This document shows, one piece after another, positions 55,757 to 64,000 of a stretch of 64,000 nucleotides of DNA. The stretch is from assembly GCA_902728285.1 (NCBI GenBank), contig CACVBU010000181.1, forward strand, positions 1,617,321 to 1,681,320, written 5' to 3'. Positions within the stretch are counted from its first letter, which is position 1. Every line of letters begins with the position of its first letter. A model generated the notes under the pieces. It was given only the letters and a program-made list of their open reading frames with translations. It made no database searches and was not told the origin of the DNA. The DNA is from Clytia hemisphaerica. Taxonomy: Eukaryota; Cnidaria; Hydrozoa; Leptothecata; Clytiidae. The position numbers and the translations under genes were made by a program.

Positions 55757-56306
55757 GCAGAGAATTTGCTGAAACACATCAAAGGTAAGTTAATAGGTAA
55801 GGTATATTTATCAAAATAATGAAAGATATATCTTTTTTTGAAAAAAGAAGACATTGCATTGTTTTATTTTTGTTTTTGAAGAAAATTAGCTTGGAAAAGG
55901 TTGAAATGAGTCAAAAAAGGTGGTAGGACCCATTTTCAAGGGACCTCTGGAAATGGAGGAACAAAAACTTATGAATAAAGAATAAGTTTTTCTGAAAGGA
56001 GAAACCCCAAATGAAAAGAAAGTCCATTTCGGCAGAAATAAAAACTTTTTTTTGGGACATTCCCATGCAAAAGAAGCAAAAAAGTGAAAAAAACTACATG
56101 AAAATGACTAAAATTAGCGAATGTGATTTTTGAATTCCTCACCCTTTTTCTGATAAACATACAAAGTTTCAGCCTTCAAATACACAGAAACATTTGTTCA
56201 GCGATAGTTGCACATTTTTTTTCTCCTGTCGGCAAACAATGTTCAAAATGTTGCAAAACGTTAGGCATTTTACCAATTTGCCGTCTAGCCCGTGTCCACA
56301 GTGTTT

Positions 56307-56859
56307 AGGGGTCTTCGACAAAAAACTTTCGAATTTTTTATCGGCATTGGGCCGATAAGCTTCAGACCCCCTCCCCCCCTTGCTCTTATCGGCCTAAATT
56401 TTTCAAGTCCAACTTTTCCATCTTTGAAAACACAATTTCCTCCAATCTTGTCCGCCATCGCCTTCCCACCCGTCATCGTTGAATTTTTGTCTATTTGTGC
56501 ACCAACATTGAGTTTGTTCATACCCGCATTGATATTGTTAATCAAAACGAAAGTTAAAATGACGGGATGAAGTCGCAACATTTCGAAGGAAAAGGCAGCG
56601 CGCTGGCCAATGAAAAATGAGTTTTTTATCAAATCTATTTCAAAACTGTACTTTTAAAGTTGCGAATTTGCACGCAAAGGTGAAAGCTAGTGAAATCATA
56701 TGCTTTCAGTGAAGTTTGTGGACGAAATCAGAAAGAAATTGGCTGAAAGGATTTTCGTCTCAATACTTGTTTTTTTATCGGTATGTAGTTGGACCCCCCC
56801 ACCCCCTTATCGGCCCAATGCCGATAAAAAATTCGAAAGTTTTTTTGTCGAAGATCCCT
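56307..56859. mobile_element. TIR element with ATCGGCATTGGGCCGAT ends
   Basis: The left end AGGGGTCTTCGACAAAAAAC and about 30 more bases (CTTTCGAATTTTTTATCGGC, ATTGGGCCGATAAG) are mirrored at 56805-56859 with few mismatches. Absent from the matching position near 44083 in copy 1 of the backbone. The 115-codon - strand frame inside (56285-56632) overlaps the arm and shows no known domain; a solo fragment of the family is at 18290. Confidence 0.8.
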
Positions 56860-56990
56860 TATAGCTATACCGCTGGAAAGCTAAGATCACGGGCTTTCAT
56901 TTAGTAAAAACCGGAACGCTTTAGCATACATAGAAAAAAAGTTTGAAGGGTTCAAAGTTCACAGAAAAATGAAACATTTGGTTTGACGTC

Positions 56991-57149
56991 AACGAAAGTT
57001 GCATGACTTCTGGAGTCGCTACCTGTAGGATCGATCATAGGAACGGCTCGATGGACGGATCGATATGTGATCGATGGATTACTTAACGATCCAGACAGGA
57101 GATCGATAGAGGATCGATACTGCAGATTTTTTTAAAAAGGGGTCCTAAA
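56991..57149. repeat. Cluster of GATCGAT words
   Basis: Between 57027 and 57123 the words GATCGAT, ATCGATAG and GGATCGATA recur about seven times at irregular spacing. It reads as a short degenerate microsatellite-like array. Confidence 0.5.
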
Positions 57150-57236
57150 GCTAATAAGGTCCAGGTAGGGGGGGGAGGGGTTGGAAAAAAATCAAAAAAA
57201 TAACAAGCGGGCCCGTTTATTTGGCACCTAAGAGTA
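57150..57236. repeat. Right-end fragment of TACTCTTAGGTGCC family
   Basis: It ends ATTTGGCACCTAAGAGTA after AACAAGCGGGCCCG, matching the right end of 22949-23256. The left end is missing. Confidence 0.6.
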
Positions 57237-57353
57237 ACTACCTAAAAACAAGTACAGTACATCACCATCACTTTTAGGCATCATATTATATTAAAAAAAG
57301 ACTTACACCATGTGAAGACAGTGCTCTTCCACTTAAGTTTTCAGAGCTTTTTT

Positions 57354-57814
57354 GACCTATGGCTAAATCTTCATGATGCACCGACAAGCACGGAGACTTA
57401 GAAAATTTTTTGAAACTTTTCAATACTTTACCCCGGTTCGAACCTACATGTTTCCGATTACGAAACACGCAGTATATACCACTGGGCCACGACGGCTGCT
57501 AATTTTCCGAAATTCAAGGTTATTTATAGAATGACATATATAGTATATACGGGTGAACAGACCTCACGAGTTAGGCTAACTGTTATGATCGCCATTCTTC
57601 CAGGAAGACTCCACACACGGGTGCACCACCGGGAGGGTGCACAGCCGTCTGGGTGCATGTTAGGGATGAGCAGCAGGCTGGCTTCGCCAGCCTGCTGCCT
57701 ATCCCTAACAAAACGCTACGCTCGCCTGTGCGCTACGCGCACAATATTTTGCCCGCGCGCACCCGCGCGGTGTACTTGCAAGGCCGGTGCATCATGAAGA
57801 TTTAGCCACTGGTC
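57354..57814. mobile_element. TIR element carrying a tRNA-like segment and a GC-rich core
   Basis: The left end GACCTATGGCTAAATCTTCA then TGATGCACCG is mirrored at 57785-57814 with two mismatches. The interior contains a tRNA-like stretch (57431-57496) and an unusually GC-rich core (57600-57780) with strong local palindromes (GCAGCAGGCTGGC/GCCAGCCTGCTGC, TGCGCTACGCGCA, GCGCGCACCCGCGCG). An 88-codon frame through the core is an artefact of high GC. Confidence 0.65.
57431..57496 (-). repeat. tRNA-derived sequence within the TIR element
   Basis: Read on the - strand: a tRNA-like 5' end GCCGTCGTGGCCCAGTGG (A-box type), an intact anticodon arm GTTTC-GTAATCG-GAAAC with a 7-base loop (anticodon position AAT), and a B-box GGTTCGAACC. 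The T-stem and 3' acceptor strand do not pair, so it is not a functional tRNA. It is probably an internal Pol III promoter of a SINE-like unit. Confidence 0.55.
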
Positions 57815-59137
57815 TTTTTTGCCTGACATCAGACATCACACCATCTTTATAAAGCTGTATAGTCGGAATCATCATTATTATAATGTCACTTTAGCAATGT
57901 AATAGGAATTAGCAGTCATTTTTAACTATTGCGGCGTGCAACATTATTAATTTTTTTAATCATATATCACAACTGAACCCGACTATACGTCACATTTTTT
58001 ATGTTTTGAGCGCCCCTTCAAAATCGGACTTTTAAAAAAAAATTTAAAAAAGGGCGGGAAAAAAATACTCTTCTCTGGCGCGGTATGTACCACACGCACC
58101 TCAACACACTACGATCTCGTTTCGAAAGTTCAAAATGCTCTTTTCACAAATTGTTTTCTCTTTTCTAATAGTCGTGAAAACGTCCTGTAAAATTTAGAAA
58201 TTTGATCAAATAAATCAGGTTCCTCTCTAATTAGATCCTATTGCAAAAAATCCTTTACCTAAATTCAGTGACATTTATTTTTTAATTGCACTGCTTTGGT
58301 AGGGCCCTTGGTAACCTTATTGAGATCAATCAACAATTTAGACCTTATCAAAATTAAAGAAGTTAGATCAGGAAAGAAAAAAAGGTATATTTTTGTACCA
58401 GTGAAATCTATTGCTGAAAAAAAGTAAAAAATTAATGGTGATTTTCGAGATTGAAAAAAGGCTACCTAGCTGGCAAGAAAGAAGGAATATTTTCTTTATA
58501 ATATCTAATAATATCTTCTTTTGTGACCTCAGAAAATTATATCTGTTCTAATAGTTTTGACTAGGAAATCACGATCTGTTCTAGTAATGATTGAGCTGTT
58601 ATTGGATAAAACTGGTGCCCTGGAATAGTGAGATCCGTTCTAAAAACCGGAAAAGGGACAAAAACAACAGAAATTTGATGAGAATTTTTTGTCAACTTTA
58701 AATTTGGCTAAATCTTCTCTTCACTGTAAGGGTCCGATTCTAAAGGCCTAATCTTTGGCCACACATAAGTGCACTCGTAATTAAATACAGTGCTTCCCCG
58801 TCTTTGTGGATCAATTTATTTCAATGAGTTCGCCAAAAAAAAAATTTTAATTACCTTTGATTTGGCTGGAAAAATATAATTTGATTTAAAATTTCATATA
58901 AATTATTACAAAATCTTTGGTTGCAACAAGGACACTTGTATAGCGAAGCATCCTTAGTTGTAAAATAGAAAAAAGAAAAATAATTACATAATCAAGTAAT
59001 CGAAATTACGTCAAGGACAAGACATAAGCCTCGCCAGACTCATGTAAATTAAGGCATGTCCAAATTTACTTTTACGGCGTAAATTCTTATCACCAACAGC
59101 ACCTGATAAGCATGTCAATAGCAATAATGGTAATTCC
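57815..59137. other. Intergenic DNA, no gene recognised
   Basis: AT-rich with poly-A runs; no open frame or delimitable element. Confidence 0.45.
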
Positions 59138-59390
59138 GGGGAGGGGGTACTAGGTTTGGCGGATGACGGGTATGTGCGTGCCGGACCTCCAAACCCTGAC
59201 CCTTAGAGAGACTCATTTTTGCTAAAAAGGTGACCCTTAAAAGAGACTTTTTTGAAAAATTTTCTTACCTTTTTTTTTTCTTAAAATTCCTGATTTTTCC
59301 GACCCTTAGAGAGACGCTTTGAATTGTGAAAAAACCGACCCTTAAGGCACGCACATAACCAGCATCCATCTTTGCCTAAGTACCCCGGGT
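59138..59390. mobile_element. Complete GGGGTACTTAGG-family element
   Basis: The left end CCGGGGAGGGGGTACTAGG and right end CCTAAGTACCCCGGG are inverted. Further in, GGGTATGTGCGTGCC mirrors GGCACGCACATAACC. Inside, CCCTTAGAGAGAC-type phrases recur three to four times. About 253 bp; non-coding. Confidence 0.75.
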
Positions 59391-59531
59391 GATAACTTTT
59401 TAATTGAACCACAAAAGATATTAACCATAGTAAATGAAAACTCGTATTCTCAGCTAACATAAATGGCTATTCGAAAAAAAGCTTTTAATAGCAGATAGTA
59501 GATGGATGGATATATTGGCTGCTTTTGAACC

Positions 59532-59863
59532 CCGGGGGGGGGGGGGTACTTAGACAAATGGAGGGTACGGTATGTGCCGCCCTTAAGGGTACCTTTTTTG
59601 GATTTCCAAAGTCCCGCTAAGGGTCGGAAAAATCAGAAAATCAAATTTCAGTCCCACTAAGGGTCGGAAAAATAGGAAAATTTCAACTTTTTACCCCCTG
59701 AAAGATCGAAATTTGGTCAAAATTGGTCAAATTTGTCCCGCTAAGGGTCGTAAAATTCCCAAAATTTTCCTTTATTTTCTCCTTTTTAGTCCCCGTAAGG
59801 GTCCAAAGCTCGAAAGTCGGGCGGCACCCCCCCGTCAGCTCGCAACCCTAGTACCCCCCGGGT
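59532..59863. mobile_element. Second complete GGGGTACTTAG-family element
   Basis: It starts CCCCGGG, a run of G, GTACTTAGAC and later GGTATGTGCCGCCC, mirrored by GGGCGGCACC and CTAGTACCCCCCGGG. The interior repeats CCGCTAAGGGTCGGAAAAAT about four times. It lies 140 bp from the previous member. Confidence 0.75.
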
Positions 59864-60180
59864 TTTGAACATTGCCTAATATGTTTCTTAATTTCACATG
59901 TTTGGAAACTAAACAAATGCATATGTTTTTATCTGTTGTCACGAGTGAACATCGAATATCAAATTGAAGAATCGTTTGTACACACTGTACACACTGTACA
60001 TATATCACGCAAGGGTGACTCTTTGGAGCTGTTCTGTCAGTTGGGTATTTTGTCCAGTTGAATCTGTTTTTCCACCATTCTTGAAGTTTTCAAATCTAAA
60101 GAGAAATACACGCTATTTATTGAAAAATACCTGTAGGAACACTTTACTCTAAAGGAGACTTAAAGGGCTTATTGTAATTT
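59864..60180. other. Intergenic DNA, no gene recognised
   Basis: Only a short TACACACTG tandem at 59980-59998 stands out. Confidence 0.4.
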
Positions 60181-60903
60181 ACGGAATCAGATTCCGCCTT
60201 TTAATTTGCAGAATCTCATTCCGCAAATTACTAATCTACGGAATTTGCTCATATCTTTCCAACCAATTAATATTTTTCAACCAAATTTAGCATGCATATT
60301 ACCAACTAACAGATGCACCTTCACAAAAAAAATCAAATCTTATAACATACGTCAACGGATGTTACGACTGAAAAACTTTTAGTTCCGAACTGATTCCGCA
60401 AATTACAAATCTACGGAATCTGCTAATAACTCTCGAAGGAATTGTTTATTTCAAACCAAACTTTGCACACATCTCGGCATCCATAAGACGCTGTTCTGTG
60501 CCTAATTTGAACATTTGAAAAGGTCGTTAACGGCAGCTATTACGGAATAACGTAGAATCACGTAAGGAACTCTAACAGCCCTTGTTGAAAAAAACTCAAA
60601 ATCGTTGTATCTCCCGAACCGATATGTTTTACAAGCCCAAATTTTGCACAAAGAACCCCTCCACAAATATGAAAATGCGTGCCAAAAATCAAGTATGACA
60701 CATGACGTAAGGGAGACTTACGGTGGAAAAACGTAAGACAACATAAAACACCCCTGCCTAGGCTGGTTAATGCAAAACTCGAAGTACTCGTAACTCACAA
60801 ACCAATGAGTTTCAGAACCCCAAACTTGACACAAAATAGCCCCTCATTAATACGAACTTCCATGCAAAATTTGAAGCTTATACCATAACGCTGTCGTGAG
60901 TTA
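60181..60903. repeat. Degenerate tandem array, about 180 bp period
   Basis: Four diverged units start near 60232, 60412, 60595 and 60778. Each has a line of the form (T/A)CTC..AACCAAT, then TTT-CAA-CCAAA-TTTGCAC, then a CCTC-ACAAATA-like block. A palindromic lead (GGAATCAGATTCCGC, GCAGAATCTCATTCCGC) precedes the first. Similarity is low, so only the period is secure. Confidence 0.45.
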
Positions 60904-60958
60904 TACCTTAAGGGAAGAAATTTTCGCGGAATTTAAAAAAATTAGTTCCCTTAAGGTA
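60904..60958. mobile_element. 55 bp minimal TTTCGCG element
   Basis: TACCTTAAGGGAA and TTCCCTTAAGGTA are perfect inverted repeats. Inside the left end the sequence GAAATTTTCGCGGAATTTA equals 18868-19308. It is almost certainly an internal-deletion derivative that keeps both ends. Confidence 0.8.
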
Positions 60959-61324
60959 CATCCCGGACCCCAACAGTTGATTAGTTATAAGTGACGTAAA
61001 ATTAGTCGATACGTCACTTGCTCTTAGGACCGTGTCAGAACACAATAGAAATGATGCATATCATGAAATTGTAGGGATATATTATCAATCAGTATTAATC
61101 TTCACTCATCAGTCCCAAAAATGAAAAACTTTAAAATACACTATCAAAAGCAACGAGTCATAACTATTTAGAATTTATTTGAACTAAGGTACTGTTGAAG
61201 TCAATCTCGTACCCAGAGCCACTTGCACCACTTCCCCTTTTGTGGAGCGTTATCAGAATTATAAAAAAGCAAACTAAGAGACTAGGAACAATTTTGTGTT
61301 GAGGTTGATATATACTTTACTTAC
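60959..61324. other. Probable PEX1 terminal exon region
   Basis: On the - strand this follows the last clear PEX1 exon. A Gly/Ser-rich frame ending at a TAG near 61161 (GSGASGSGYEIDFNSTL) could be the terminal exon, but the acceptor and phase are unclear. Confidence 0.35.
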
Positions 61325-64000
61325 ATTGTTTGATAATGCTGTCTTTCTTTGAAAGAAACAGAAGCTTGGGTGTATGATAAAGCTTTGTCGAATTCTCTCA
61401 TCGAAAGAATGACTGGTTGCTAAAAAAATGAGAAGGTGAGAATCTAATGTAATCATCGGGTTTTCAATAATATGACATACACTAGTTCAGTAGTCATCTG
61501 AACCCCTTTTCGACAAGTTCTGTTTCCTAAAAGCCCTAAGACACCCCCTCTCACAGACCCGGTAGGACTTTTCCAGCGAGCGGGGATAAAAATAACAGAC
61601 TGAAACTCGATGGGGATTGAAACACCCATGTTTTTTTAAGGCTTGGGGTTGCAATTCTTTTGTTTTCAAGTCGGGAAATTCAGTGGGGATGGGAAAATAG
61701 CATAATATTTTGCAGTGAGGATTGATTTGATTATTCTCAGTGGAGGATAATTACCCACAATTTTTCCAGTGAGAAGGGTTCCAAGTTGGTCTGTATTATG
61801 ACGTCATAAACATTACATAACATTACGTCATAAAACTAAAAATTTTAATATCTCGTGAACTAAAAGTCATATAAACGTCAAATTTTGACCACAAATAGAT
61901 ATTGACGTAAAAAAATTTCTAAGTTAAAAATATTTTGAAAAAAATGATGACGTCATTTTTTATAGCCAAAAATCGAAAATGGCTTAAAAATACTGACGTC
62001 ATTATTTTTCAGGAGATTTTGAAAATTTTACTTCTAGAGAATTACGATATATTTGTTCTGTCAAAATTACATATTGATATCATTCATAGTTTATGAGTTA
62101 TTTAAATTTTAAGTTTCGTGACGTAATGTTACGTAGTGTTTATGACGTCATAATACAGGTTTTTGGGCTATAACTTCTTATAGCGTCAACTTAAATTTTT
62201 CATACACCTATCACGTTGATCTACATCACAAGGCGCTTCTTTCCAGTTATGTTTGACATTTTGAAAGTGAGTGGAACTGGTTCACTTTTTCTTTGGACAT
62301 GCCGTAACTCACTTGAGTTTGAATCAGCCAGACTTAACTATAAAAGATCCGATAGTACTTTCTGTTTTGTTTTCTAATGGATTTAAAGGAAAAGCTTTCC
62401 CGCCTCTTTTTATAGAAAAACCTAAACGAAAAACTGACTTACATCATCAGACAATTGATTTCTGGAAGCCATCAATACATGAATCTTTTCCAATTGTGCG
62501 TTCAATAAAAGTGCTTTCAAGTCTGCTCCAGAGAAGAATTCAGTTTGCGATGCCAGATCTCTAAAGTCTACATCTTGGTGAAGATCAAGATCACGTGACA
62601 AAATCTCCAAAATCTCTTTCCGTTCATTTTGATTAGGTAAAGGACATAAAACAGATTTATCAATCCGGCCTGGCCTCAAAAGAGCCGGATCGATAAGATC
62701 GGGTCGTGAAGTAGCAGCAATAACGTAAACTCCTTCACAAGATTCGACGCCGTCAAGTTGCGTCAGAAGTTGATTAACAACGCGATCTGTAACTCCTGTA
62801 TTATCGTGACCACGTCTCGGCGCAAGAGATTCTAACTCGTCAAAGAATAACAAACATGGTTTAGCGGCTTGTGCTCGTGCAAACAGATCACGAACATTTC
62901 CTTCACTACTTCCAACATATTTACTAAGCAATTCAGGTCCTTTGATAGTGATAAAGTTAAGTCCTGATTCATGGGCCGCGGCACTGGCCAGAAGAGTCTT
63001 AGCCGTCCCCGGTGGGCCATATAGTAAAGCTCCACTTTGTAATTTGATGCCGCATTTATCAAAGAGTTCACGGTACTTGAAAGGCCATATCAAAGTCTCG
63101 ATGAGAAGCTTCTTGACGCTTAAAAGACCACCGATATCTGACCATTTGATAGGGTTTGGCTTATGGAGCTCTATATTATGTTTTGAGGAGTGTTTAAAGT
63201 CTTTGAAAATACTGTATAGTTCATTTGTTGTAACTTTAACTTCAAATTCTGAATTGTTCGTAGAAGAATCAGTCACTTTGACTATGGTGTTACAAACACG
63301 TTGAAGAAAAATCGAAAAATCTCTCAAGTTTACACCTTGTAGCCGTTTGGAGACGTCCTCAAAAGTGTCATTTTCAGAACAGGTCAAACGACAACGAACG
63401 TTCTTCGTTAACGAGAATTGTTGACAATTAATGAAAAAATCGGTCGGGAAGTCAAAATTGGAAGGTAATTCGATGAATTGGTGGAAAATATGTGTATTTG
63501 ATTCTGGTAGTAGACTCTTGTGTATTCGATCTAAGCTTGAACATGTAGCTAAAATATGAATTGGTTTTCCAGAGCTCCGGATAGTTTCTATAAAGTCTTG
63601 GAAAGCGCAAACTATACGAATAACATATTGGTTTCGGGCCATCCCATCTTGAGCAATGTCAACATTAGGCATCAGCTCATCAAGGTCATCCAAGAGAACC
63701 AACGCCGAAGATCCAACTTGAATTTGATCAAGAATCTCGGTGAAATGTGCAGCAATTTTCGTTGGTTTCTTACCATGTAAATAAACACATTCAATAGTTT
63801 GGATGTAGTCTATTTTCTCGGCAAACCTGTTCATTAGACAATGTAGAATGTATGATTTTCCAATCCCGGTAGAAACAGCATCACCAGAGCCGTGCAGGAG
63901 GATTGATTGCTGGTTACCAGCGACTAAAGGTCCATATTGAAAATCATCAGACGAATCAATGACTGTTTGTATTTCGTTCAAAATCTCTCCGATATTTCCT
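61325..64000 (-). CDS. PEX1: Peroxisome biogenesis AAA-ATPase PEX1, 5' incomplete
   Basis: PEX1 forms a heterohexamer with PEX6 that extracts ubiquitinated PEX5 receptor from the peroxisome membrane. Only the C-terminal half is in the window: one long exon 62443-64000 (open to the edge) and a shorter one, 61325-61419, joined in phase 0; the last exon is uncertain. The D1 domain has a degenerate P-loop (HGSGDAVSTGIGKS) and ALVLLDDLDEL. The D2 domain has IGGLLSVKKLLIETLIWPFK, Walker A GPPGTAKT (Ala where Gly is usual), KGPELLSKYVGSSEGNVRDL, Walker B LLFFDELESLAPRRG, and the second region of homology ATSRPDLIDPALLRPGRID. RRGHDNTGVTDRVVNQLLTQ is PEX1-diagnostic. The small exon (ILSMREFDKALSYTQASVS) matches the PEX1 C-terminal helix region. 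The intron between the two exons holds a MITE. Confidence 0.92.
61791..62158. mobile_element. MITE-like element, CTGTATTATGACGTCATAA ends
   Basis: In a PEX1 intron. The left end CTGTATTATGACGTCATAAA and right end TTTATGACGTCATAATACAG are perfect inverted repeats. The arms continue through ACATAACATTACGTCA with few changes. TGACGTCA, the CRE-type palindrome, sits in both ends and recurs twice inside (about 61950 and 61995). Degraded relatives lie at 12.58-12.78 kb. Confidence 0.85.

Larger units (their letters stand above)
52200..56990 (+). repeat. Backbone repeat, copy 2, interrupted by a LINE and a TIR element
   Basis: 52200-52520 matches 41010-41072 plus 42401-42660. After the LINE, TCAAAATAATGAAAGATATA at 55815 resumes the match to 42655. 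TTTTTGAATTCCTCACCCTT at 56128 equals 43170, and GGGTTCAAAGTTCACAGAAA near 56947 equals 44168. Same strand as copy 1. Confidence 0.65.

Noticed and set aside
56285-56632. 115-codon - strand frame inside a TIR element
   Set aside because: The frame uses the inverted-repeat arm and shows no known domain. It could be a small element-encoded peptide but evidence is lacking.
57531-57797. 88-codon open frame in GC-rich DNA
   Set aside because: It runs through a palindromic GC-rich core of a TIR element; the Arg/Cys-rich translation is a composition artefact.

Overview
This is a eukaryotic, almost certainly animal, nuclear genome segment. It is AT-rich, and its genes are split by GT-AG introns. The proteins are typical of metazoans: UPRT, mitochondrial ribosomal protein bL19m, TMEM230, class IIb-type histone deacetylases and PEX1. 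CR1-like and DIRS-type retroelement remains and very abundant short inverted-repeat transposons fit a non-bilaterian animal (cnidarian or sponge), but that placement is inference only.

Layout. 1-4 kb is repeat-strewn intergenic DNA. A uracil phosphoribosyltransferase homologue (UPRT, + strand, 8 exons) spans 4154-8932; its exon 5 has an apparent one-base frameshift. 8.9-16.2 kb is intergenic with several MITE-like elements. A bL19m gene (MRPL19, - strand) lies at 16.25-18.1 kb, and TMEM230 (+, 3 exons) at 22.0-23.7 kb. A nine-exon, uncharacterised WD40 protein of about 371 residues (-) fills 24.8-30.9 kb. Two intronless single-domain HDAC6/10-like genes lie in tandem (-) at 33.0-36.3 kb. A multi-pass membrane protein (-) is at 39.2-40.2 kb. 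40.2-61 kb holds no host gene I can recognise; it is a repeat graveyard with a 1.33 kb palindrome, a DIRS/Ngaro-like fragment, two short-motif arrays, a 3.5 kb inverted-repeat element with a nested Mutator-like insertion, a frameshifted CR1-like LINE, and other inverted-repeat elements. The window ends inside PEX1 (-).

The genes do not form an operon or pathway. They are ordinary housekeeping functions: pyrimidine salvage, mitochondrial translation, membrane trafficking, deacetylation and peroxisome import.

The most striking content is the set of non-autonomous inverted-repeat elements. About twenty can be delimited by eye. Many are filled with many copies of a short motif related to, or distinct from, their own ends (TTTCGCG, GTTATGTCCGC, AATAAACG, AAGGGTC). 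They sit in introns of UPRT, MRPL19, TMEM230, the WD40 gene and PEX1, and one ends about 10 bp past a stop codon. Nested insertions and matching empty sites give relative ages. All boundaries and splice sites were read by eye, so a few bases of error are possible.
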